NCBI GenBank assembly: GCA_938031185.1
Contig: CALHGX010000042.1
Span: 1 to 64,000, forward strand
Direction: 5' to 3'
Source: an uncultured bacterium
GTDB lineage: Bacteria; Verrucomicrobiota; Kiritimatiellia; CAIKKV01; CALHGX01
Length of the DNA: 64,000 nt
Shown here: one piece after another, positions 1 to 7,734 of the stretch
Position numbering within the stretch: the stretch's first letter is position 1
How the letters are laid out: every line of letters starts with the position of its first letter
The notes under the pieces: generated by a model
What the model was told of the DNA's origin: nothing
Databases searched by the model: none
The model's input: only the letters and a program-made list of their open reading frames with translations
Made by a program: the position numbers and the translations under genes

Positions 1-105
1 AGGGCGTTGTTCGGCGGCTGAAGCGACGGTTGGGAAGGCGGAAACCGAGTTTTTTCGGTTGCATTCTGAAGATTTTTGCTCCTTCCCGCATTCCGACCCC
101 TCGTC

Positions 106-501
106 TCACCCCTCAAAACAATCCACAGCGCAATCGGCTCGCGGCATCCACCAAAACCCCACCGAAAACGCCCCCGTTCCGAAGTTTAGCGACGCGGTGT
201 TGGTAAATATCATGCTTTCGTAGCGCCAGTTATGGGTGAACCCGGTACCCTCGTTCAGATAATAGCTATTCGTAATGGCCGAAGTGGACGGGCGATTGAT
301 AGCCCAGTGTGGCGTCGCCATAACTACGTCATTGGACAGAATGGTGCCTGTGTGACCATTTCCCGAGGCATCAGCCACCGACGTACCGGCCCCCTCGTCG
401 AGCTTGAACCACATAAGAAGGTCGGCCTGAACAGGCGTCGACAGGCAGAACGTCAGCACTACGAGCATCACTTCGTAGAACCACCGAAATATTTCTTTCA
501 T
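106..501 (-). CDS. Short secreted LamG/concanavalin-like protein, probably a C-terminally truncated fragment
   Basis: Internal start MKEIFRWFYEVMLVVLTFCLSTPVQA looks like a signal peptide, with AAAGGAAGG upstream. It is followed by LMWFKLDEGAGTSVADASGNGHTGTI (LamG N-terminal motif) and stops abruptly after GTGAFSVGFWW. Confidence 0.5.
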   Translation of the reverse strand: MKEIFRWFYEVMLVVLTFCLSTPVQADLLMWFKLDEGAGTSVADASGNGHTGTILSNDVVMATPHWAINRPSTSAITNSYYLNEGTGFTHNWRYESMIFTNTASLNFGTGAFSVGFWWMPRADCAVDCFEG

Positions 502-865
502 CGTCTTTCCTTCCTTTCTGAATTCAGGGTCCACCAGCCCTGTCAATTTTTTTATTCCCCCCCAGAAAGCAAGAGTTTTTTGGCAGAGACAAGGGGCTGA
601 AAGGGTGGCGCCCTGAAATGGTAATGGGAGTAAAGAAGGCCATGGCTGAGTGGCGCGTTAAGAAAGAGGCGATACGAGGCGTTGCCATTCCAGAGGACCG
701 GAGTATTCCGCTTTTCGGGGGGGCAGAGGGTAGGGGTGCGATCGGCTTGGGTTCGGGCGTGAAACTTGAGAGGGCTCTCGATGCCGGGGTGGGGTTTGTG
801 GTTGCCGTTGAAGCAAAGTCCGTGATAACTGGTAAGGACAAAGCGCTGGCATTGGAAGGCGGGAA

Positions 866-1742
866 ATGTATTTTACCGGTTTGCCGGATGAGGCGGTGTT
901 CGATTTGGACGGGCAAATTGCCGCGACACGTGCTTTGGGATAGAGGCACATCGAGCTGCGGAATGTGAATGGCGTCAACGCGCACGATTTGCCCGAAACG
1001 GAGTTTGAGGGGGCTTGTGAGACGCTGAAGGTGGCGGGCATCGAAGTGAATGGCATGGCGTCCGCCATTGCCAACTGGAGTCGGCGCATCGAGGATGACT
1101 TCAAGGCGACATTGGAGCAGGCTGAACGGGCCGCAGCGCACATGCGGCAGCTTGGCGCGCATGGTTCGCCTGATGAGCTTTGCCGTGCAGGCGGAAGACG
1201 ATCAGATGGAAGGGTAAAGGGTCCGCCGGCTGCACGAGCTGACGAGGCTCTTTGCCGAAGAGGAGGGCCTACAGGCGCTGCACGAGAACTGCATGAACTA
1301 GGGCGGCATGTCGTGGCGGCACACGCTGAAACTGCTGGAGAATGTGCCTGGCATGAAGCTGGTTTTCGACACAGGGAATCCGGTTTTGTCTGATGATTAC
1401 TCGCAGCCGCCGCCTCGTCCGAAGCAGTCTGCATGGATGTTCTACTCTCAAGTGCGCGAACGTGTGGCGCACGTGCACGTGAAAGACGGAATGTGGGACA
1501 AGGAAGCCGGCCGCATGGTGTACACCTACGCGGGCGAGGGGCAGGGGGACGTCCGGCGGATTTTGGGCGACCTGCTGGACCGGGGCTATGACGGCGGCGT
1601 GTGCATTGAGCCGCATCTGACGGTGGTGTTGCACGAGCAGGACGCGGCCGCCCGGGAGCAGAACGCGGCGGTGTATGTGGAATATGGGCGGCGACTGATG
1701 AAGATGGTGGAGGAATTGCAGCGCGAACGCGCGGGGAGATGA
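866..1742 (+). pseudogene. Sugar phosphate isomerase/epimerase (xylose-isomerase-like TIM barrel), disrupted
   Basis: MYFTGLPDEAVFDLDGQIAATRALG*RHIELRNVNGVNAHDLPE...SAIANWSRRIEDDF...HMRQLGA, then a frame change to MVRLMSFAVQAEDDQMEG*RVRRLHELTRLFAEEEGLQALHENCMN*GGMSWRHTLKLLENVPGMKLVFDTGNPV. In-frame stops at 941-943, 1215-1217 and 1299-1301; frame change near 1155-1163. Confidence 0.85.
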
Positions 1743-1746
1743 TTCC

Positions 1747-2916
1747 ATGGAGGCAGAAAACGCAGGAGCGGAACGGATCGTGCGGTTTGGGGTGATCGGC
1801 GTCGGCGGCATGGGGCAAGCGCACTGCAAGGGATTGGCCAAGGTGGCGGAGGCGCGGTTGGCGGCCGTTTGCGACGCGGATCCGGCTACGGCGGAACAGG
1901 TGGGCCAGACTTACGGCGTGCCGCATTTTACGACGGTGCGGGCGTTGCTCCGCGCCCGGCTGTGCGACGCCGTGCTGGTCGCCACGCCCCATCCACTGCA
2001 TGGGCCGACGGTGCGCGCCGCGTTCCGCGCGGGGTTACACGTGCTGTGCGAGAAACCCTTAAGCGATCGGATTGGCGAAGCAGAACGGATGGTGGCGGAG
2101 GCGTATACAGCGAAACGGTCGTTCGGCGTGATGTTCCAGCGCCGCACCGAGCCGGTATTTGTAAAGGCCTTGGAGCTCGTACGAACCGGGGCGATCGGGC
2201 GCGTGTATCGAACGGCGATGGTATCGCCGGAGTACCGCACCCAGGCCTACTACGATTCGGCTTCGTGGCGCGCCACCTGGCGGGGGGAAGGCGGCGGGGT
2301 GTTGATGAATCAGGCGCCCCACGTTATGGATCTGTTCATCGCCATCGGTGGCATGCCCTGCGAGGTCTACGGGCGCACCGAAACCCGGTTGCATCGGATT
2401 GAGGTGGAGGATCTGGCGGAAGCGCTGTTGACCTATCCCGATGGCGGAAGCGGCTATCTTTACTGTTCGACCAATGAGCCGCCGCCGGGCCAGATGATCG
2501 AGGTGTTCGGCGATCGCGGGAAGCTCACTTGGCGCGACGGGCAACTCCGGTTGGTGCGGTATGAGCCTTCCGTGAGCGATTTCACGCGCGAGAGCAAGGG
2601 TATGTGGGATAAGCCTAACGCCTTGGAAGAGCCGCTGGTTTTGCCCGAGGGTGAGAGCGGGCACCACATCGTACTGCGCAATTTCGCGCGCCATCTTCTG
2701 GGCTTTGAGCCGTTGCTGGTGCCGGCGGAGGAAGGATTAAAGTCACTCGAGGTGGCGAATGCCGTTTGGCTGTCGGCGCATTTGCGCAAGCCGGTGAAAC
2801 TGCCCATCAACCGGCGGGCTTATGATCGGTTTCTGGCCCTGAAGCGCAAGGCTTCGAAAGAAAAGCAGGTGGTCGGGGCGACGATTCGGCAAACGGACCC
2901 CCGACACAACGTGTGA
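1747..2916 (+). CDS. Gfo/Idh/MocA family oxidoreductase
   Basis: N-terminal Rossmann motif VRFGVIGVGGMGQAHCKGL, ATPHPLHGPTVRAAFRAGLHVLCEKPLSD, 389 aa. Confidence 0.92.
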   Translation: MEAENAGAERIVRFGVIGVGGMGQAHCKGLAKVAEARLAAVCDADPATAEQVGQTYGVPHFTTVRALLRARLCDAVLVATPHPLHGPTVRAAFRAGLHVLCEKPLSDRIGEAERMVAEAYTAKRSFGVMFQRRTEPVFVKALELVRTGAIGRVYRTAMVSPEYRTQAYYDSASWRATWRGEGGGVLMNQAPHVMDLFIAIGGMPCEVYGRTETRLHRIEVEDLAEALLTYPDGGSGYLYCSTNEPPPGQMIEVFGDRGKLTWRDGQLRLVRYEPSVSDFTRESKGMWDKPNALEEPLVLPEGESGHHIVLRNFARHLLGFEPLLVPAEEGLKSLEVANAVWLSAHLRKPVKLPINRRAYDRFLALKRKASKEKQVVGATIRQTDPRHNV

Positions 2917-2925
2917 TGAGGCGAA

Positions 2926-3579
2926 ATGCGCCCCTATCTCCTGATTTTCGATCTCGACGGCACGCTGATTGACTCGCGGCGTGATCTGGCAACCGCCGTC
3001 AATCTCATGCGGCGGGATTTTGGCCTGCCGCCATTGCCGGTGGAAACGGTGACGCGTTTTGTGGGGGACGGGGTGCGGATGTTGGTCGCTCGTTCACTCG
3101 AAGGCACCGGGTTTTCAACCGAAGACGGATTGCGTATAATCGGGCCGCACTATCGGGCCCATTTGGCGGACGAGACCACTCTGTATGATGGCGTGGCGGA
3201 GGGGTTGGCCATGCTGCACGGGGCGGGGCACGCGCTGGCGGTGGCGACCAACAAGCCGACGGACGCGGCAGAGATGGTGCTGGAGCATTTCGGCCTGCGC
3301 GTTTTTTTCGCGAGGGTGTATGGCGGGGGTGGGGCGGGGCCGTTGAAGCCCGATCCGGCGTTCATCGAGAAATTGATGCGCGAGACGGGGCACGGCTGTG
3401 ACGCCACCTGGATGATCGGGGATCATCGCGCCGACTTGGAGGCCGCGCGGCGCGCCGGCGTCCGCAGCGTGTTTCTCACGTACGGGTATGGCGTCAAGGA
3501 CGGCGAGCATCCGACGCTCGAATTCGCAGATTTCGCGTCACTGACGCGGTATTTTCTGGCGTCTTGCGCCCCGGGATGA
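2926..3579 (+). CDS. gph: HAD-family phosphoglycolate phosphatase-like hydrolase
   Basis: LLIFDLDGTLIDSRRDL, ALAVATNKPTD, KPDPAF, MIGDHRADLEAARRAG. Confidence 0.85.
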   Translation: MRPYLLIFDLDGTLIDSRRDLATAVNLMRRDFGLPPLPVETVTRFVGDGVRMLVARSLEGTGFSTEDGLRIIGPHYRAHLADETTLYDGVAEGLAMLHGAGHALAVATNKPTDAAEMVLEHFGLRVFFARVYGGGGAGPLKPDPAFIEKLMRETGHGCDATWMIGDHRADLEAARRAGVRSVFLTYGYGVKDGEHPTLEFADFASLTRYFLASCAPG

Positions 3580-3611
3580 CAGACAGCCGGTCGGGGGGGT
3601 ATACTGACCCT

Positions 3612-4145
3612 ATGAAAAAGAAGACGACGGAAGCCGTGGTGCGGAACGCGGGATTTACGGACGCTGAAGCGATTTTCGCCCTTATCAAGGAGCACCCGAA
3701 GGAACTGCTGGCGCGCTCGATGAGCGACATCGTCCAGAACATTGACCGGTTCCTTGTTTGCGAACAGGGGGGGCGGATCGTGGGGACGGTCTCGTGGGCG
3801 GTGCTGCCGGAAATCGGACGGGCGGAACAACCGACGGTTGAGATCAAATCACTGGCGGTGACGGCAGCAGCGCAGCGGCACGGGATCGGCCGGCGGCTGG
3901 TGGAGGCGGCCGTGCGGCGCGTGCGGATGCTCAAGCCTGCGCAGATCATCGTGCTGACGTTTACGCCGGCTTTTTTCCAGCGGCTCGGGTTTCGGGAGGT
4001 TCCCAAATCCACGTTGATGCACAAACTCTACATGGGCTGTCTCAACTGCGCAAAATACGACTCGCCGTTCACCTGTCCGGAGGTGGCCATGGCGTTATCG
4101 TCTCCTTCGGTTCGCCGCATCGGAGGCCGCGCGCCACGAAAGTGA
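3612..4145 (+). CDS. GNAT N-acetyltransferase, ArgA-like short form
   Basis: EIKSLAVTAAAQRHGIGRRLVEAA acetyl-CoA motif; C-terminal CLNCAKYDSPFTCPEVAM motif seen in short ArgA-like acetyltransferases. Confidence 0.8.
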   Translation: MKKKTTEAVVRNAGFTDAEAIFALIKEHPKELLARSMSDIVQNIDRFLVCEQGGRIVGTVSWAVLPEIGRAEQPTVEIKSLAVTAAAQRHGIGRRLVEAAVRRVRMLKPAQIIVLTFTPAFFQRLGFREVPKSTLMHKLYMGCLNCAKYDSPFTCPEVAMALSSPSVRRIGGRAPRK

Positions 4146-4173
4146 TTTTCTTTTTGCGGGCGGGGTCGCTAAC

Positions 4174-7100
4174 ATGAGGGCCGTGAGCGCGACGCCCTTT
4201 GTTCATCTGCACCTGCATACCGAGTACAGCCTGCTGGACGGCGCCTGCCGAATCGAGGATGTGGTGTCCCGGGCCGCGGAGCTGAAAATGTCGGCGGTGG
4301 CGATGACGGATCACGGCGTCATGTATGGCGTGATTCCGTTTTATAAGGCGGCGCGGGAGCAGGGCATCAAACCGATTATCGGCTGCGAGATGTATGTGGC
4401 GCGCGGCAGCCGCTTTGATCGCCACTCGGACGGCGCACGGGCCGCCGGACATCACCTGGTGCTGTTGGCGGAAAACGCGGTCGGCTATCGAAATCTTTCC
4501 CGGCTCTCCAGCGCCGCGCACTTGGAAGGGTTCTACTACAAGCCGCGAATAGACAAGGAGTTGCTGCACCAGCACCGCGAGGGATTGATCGCTCTCTCGT
4601 CCTGTCTCAAGGGAGAAATCCCGGAGCAACTGCTCGCCGGAAAGCAGGAGGAAGCGCGGGCGGCGGCGGAGATTTATCGGGAGATTTTCGGTCCCGACCG
4701 CTTCTTCATTGAGGTCCAGGATCACGGGTTGCCCGATCAGCGGGCGGTGTTGCGCCCGCTGGCGGAGCTGGCGCGGGACCTGGGGCTGGGGCTGGTGGCG
4801 ACGAACGACATCCACTACCTCAAGGCCGAGCACGCCGCCGCGCACGAGGTGCTGTTGTGCCTGCAGACGCAGACGGTGTTGAGCGATCCGCGCCGGATGC
4901 AGTACGGCTCCAACGAGTTCTACATGAAGAGCGGGGAGGAGATGGCGCAGCGTTTCAAGGAGTTTCCCGAGGCGGTGGCCAACACGGTGCGCATCGCGGA
5001 ACGCTGCCATCTGGAGCTGCGGTTTGGGGATCTGCATTTCCCCGTTTTCCAAACGCCGGACGGCAGCGACCAAAAGGCGTATCTCATCCGCCTGTGCCGC
5101 GAGGGGCTGCAACGGCGCTATGGGCTGGCCGATCCTGACCGGCCGGCGAACGAGCACGAGCGGGAGGTGATGGAGCGCTTTGCGCACGAAATGCGCGTTA
5201 TCGAACAGACCGGCTTCATCAACTATTTCCTGGTTGTGTGGGATTTTGTTCGCTTCGCCCGCAGCCGCGGGATACCTGTGGGACCGGGCCGCGGCTCGGG
5301 CGCCGGCAGCCTCGTGGCGTACGCGCTGGGAATTACGGGCATTGATCCGTTGCGCTACGGCTTGATTTTCGAGCGCTTCCTCAACCCGGAACGCGTCTCG
5401 CCGCCGGATTTCGACATTGATTTCTGCCAGAGCCGGCGCGGCGAAGTGATCGAGTACGTGCGGCAGAAATACGGCCGGGACAACGTGGCGCAGATCATCA
5501 CCTTCGGCTCGCTTGGAGCGAAAACGGTGATTCGGGATGTGGGGCGCGTGCTGGAGGTGCCCTTTGCGGAGTGCGACCGGCTGGCCAAGATGGTGCCCGA
5601 GGATCCGAAGATCACGCTCAGCAAGGCGTTGGAGATGAACCCCGAACTGGCCCGATGCTACCAGACCGATCCGCAATGCCGTCGCATTGTGGACTACAGT
5701 TTTGTGCTCGAAGGGCTGGCGCGGAACCCCGGCACCCACGCCGCGGGCGTCGTGATCAGCGAAAAGCCGCTGATTGAAATCGTCCCGCTGACCATGGGCA
5801 AGGACAAGCAGGTGGTGACGCAGTACGCCATGGAGCCCTTGGGCGACATCGGGCTGCTGAAGATGGATTTTCTCGGATTGGAAACACTGACCATCATGCA
5901 GGAAACCGTGGCGCTCATCGAGCAGACGCGCGGCGAACACGTGGACCTCGATCGGCTGCCCTTGGACGACGCGGCGACCTTCGCGCTATTCAACCGGGGC
6001 GACACGGTGGGCGTATTCCAGTTTGAAAGCGGAGGAATGCGCGATTTGATGCGGCGGGTGGGCGTCAACCGGGTCGAGGACTTGATTGCGTTGAACGCAT
6101 TGTACCGGCCGGGCCCCATGAACATGCTGAACGACTACGTCAACCGCAAGACAGGCAAGGCCAAGGTGGCCTATGAGCACCCTCTGATGAAGCCGATTCT
6201 GGAGGAGACGTACGGCGTGATGCTCTATCAGGAGCAGGTGCAACGCGTGGCCAACGTGCTGGCCGGCTATTCGCTGGGCGCGGCGGACATCCTGCGACGG
6301 GCGATGGGCAAGAAGAAGGCCGCCGAAATGGAAGCCGAACGCGCTCGGTTCGTGGAGGGCTGTCGGCGAATGCATCACATATCCGCCGCCAAGGCCGAGA
6401 GCATCTTTGACAGCATGGCGCGGTTCGCGGGGTACGGATTCAACAAGTCCCACAGCGCCGCCTATGGCATCGTGGCCTATCAAACCGCATATCTGAAGGC
6501 CAACTATCCCGTGGAATTCATGTCGGCCCTCCTCTCGGGCGTCATGGGGGATTTCGACAAGCTGCCGGTCTTTGTGGCCGAAGCTCGCGCCATGGGAGTA
6601 GAGGTGCTGCCGCCGGATGTCAACCGCAGCGAAGTGCGGTTTCGCCCCGAAGAAGGGCGCATTCGTTTCGGGCTGGCGGGCATCAAGAACGTGGGCGAAT
6701 CGGCCGCGGAAGAGATTGTGGCGGAACGCCAGCGCGGCGGTCCGTATGCCGGGTTGCTCGATTTCTGCCGGCGGCTGCAGAGTCAACTGGTCAACCGCAA
6801 GGTGGTGGAGAGCCTGGTGCGATGCGGCGCGTTCGACGGCGGCGGCGTGCCGCGCGCCCGCCTGCTGCACGGGGTAAAATATGCCATGGCGCGCGGCGCG
6901 GCGGCTTGGCGCGACCGGCAGTCGGGGCAACAGAGTCTTTTCGACGCCTTGTCGCCGGAGGCGGATGCGGCAGCGTGGTCGGACGGACGGCTGCCGCCGG
7001 CCGCTGCCAAGCCGGACAGCGAGTTTCTTGCGGCGGAGCGCGAGCTGCTGGGCATCTACATGTCCGGCCATCCGCTCAGCCGGTACGCGGCGATGCTGGA

Positions 7101-7734
7101 ACGGTATGGGCTGGCATCCGTCAATGGGCTGGGGGAGATGCCGGACGGCGCCGAGGTTTGCGTGGGGGGGCTGCTGACAGCCGTGGAGCAGCGGTTTGCT
7201 AAGAAGGACAAGAAACCGATGGCCGTGGCGCAGTTGGAGGATTTGGACGGGAGCGTCGGCGTGGTGGCCTTTGCGGCCTGCTATGAGCAGTACGGAAGCC
7301 TGTTGGCGAACGACCGAGCCGTACTGGTGTTCGGACGGACCCGCCGCGAGGAGGCGGTTCGCCTGTTTGCCGATCGCATTTATTCCCTGGAAGACGCACC
7401 CAAAATCCTGACCGAACGGGTGAGCCTTCACGTGCCGGTTGCATCGCTGAACGGGGCGCTGCTGGAAAAGGCGCGGGACATTCTGCGCCGATATCCCGGC
7501 TCGACGCCGGTGGTGATCTGTCTGCAGTACCCCGGCGGGGAGAAAGTGTTTCTCGATACGGATGCGTCGTGCCGCGTGAACCCGGACGAACGGTTGGTGG
7601 CGGAACTGCAGCGACTGCTTGGCGAGGAAGGCGTTTACGTGGCCGTCAAGCGGGTCGGTGGCCAGAGTCGGCCCAAGGCGAACGGGCGGCGCGATGAGGC
7701 GGAAGCGGCCGCGGCGGAACGCGTGGCGGAATGA
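4174..7734 (+). CDS. dnaE: DNA polymerase III subunit alpha
   Basis: 1186 aa; PHP start FVHLHLHTEYSLLDGACRIEDVV; GRGSGAGSLVAYALGITGIDPLRYGLIFERFLNPERVSPPDFDIDF; AGYGFNKSHSAAYGIVAYQTAYLK. Confidence 0.98.
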   Translation: MRAVSATPFVHLHLHTEYSLLDGACRIEDVVSRAAELKMSAVAMTDHGVMYGVIPFYKAAREQGIKPIIGCEMYVARGSRFDRHSDGARAAGHHLVLLAENAVGYRNLSRLSSAAHLEGFYYKPRIDKELLHQHREGLIALSSCLKGEIPEQLLAGKQEEARAAAEIYREIFGPDRFFIEVQDHGLPDQRAVLRPLAELARDLGLGLVATNDIHYLKAEHAAAHEVLLCLQTQTVLSDPRRMQYGSNEFYMKSGEEMAQRFKEFPEAVANTVRIAERCHLELRFGDLHFPVFQTPDGSDQKAYLIRLCREGLQRRYGLADPDRPANEHEREVMERFAHEMRVIEQTGFINYFLVVWDFVRFARSRGIPVGPGRGSGAGSLVAYALGITGIDPLRYGLIFERFLNPERVSPPDFDIDFCQSRRGEVIEYVRQKYGRDNVAQIITFGSLGAKTVIRDVGRVLEVPFAECDRLAKMVPEDPKITLSKALEMNPELARCYQTDPQCRRIVDYSFVLEGLARNPGTHAAGVVISEKPLIEIVPLTMGKDKQVVTQYAMEPLGDIGLLKMDFLGLETLTIMQETVALIEQTRGEHVDLDRLPLDDAATFALFNRGDTVGVFQFESGGMRDLMRRVGVNRVEDLIALNALYRPGPMNMLNDYVNRKTGKAKVAYEHPLMKPILEETYGVMLYQEQVQRVANVLAGYSLGAADILRRAMGKKKAAEMEAERARFVEGCRRMHHISAAKAESIFDSMARFAGYGFNKSHSAAYGIVAYQTAYLKANYPVEFMSALLSGVMGDFDKLPVFVAEARAMGVEVLPPDVNRSEVRFRPEEGRIRFGLAGIKNVGESAAEEIVAERQRGGPYAGLLDFCRRLQSQLVNRKVVESLVRCGAFDGGGVPRARLLHGVKYAMARGAAAWRDRQSGQQSLFDALSPEADAAAWSDGRLPPAAAKPDSEFLAAERELLGIYMSGHPLSRYAAMLERYGLASVNGLGEMPDGAEVCVGGLLTAVEQRFAKKDKKPMAVAQLEDLDGSVGVVAFAACYEQYGSLLANDRAVLVFGRTRREEAVRLFADRIYSLEDAPKILTERVSLHVPVASLNGALLEKARDILRRYPGSTPVVICLQYPGGEKVFLDTDASCRVNPDERLVAELQRLLGEEGVYVAVKRVGGQSRPKANGRRDEAEAAAAERVAE

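Noticed and set aside
941-1301. Stop-codon recoding or programmed frameshifting in the isomerase gene
   Set aside because: Three stops of two types plus a frame change, with no slippery-site or recoding signal; ordinary decay is simpler.
658-2001. 447-aa minus-strand ORF spanning the isomerase pseudogene
   Set aside because: Low-complexity Pro/Arg/Ser sequence antisense to recognisable isomerase and oxidoreductase frames.
4069-5940. 623-aa minus-strand ORF antisense to dnaE
   Set aside because: His/Arg/Leu-rich shadow translation of a clear dnaE reading frame; no recognisable domain.
5986-7431. 481-aa minus-strand ORF antisense to dnaE
   Set aside because: High-GC antisense artefact; the composition mirrors the sense codons.
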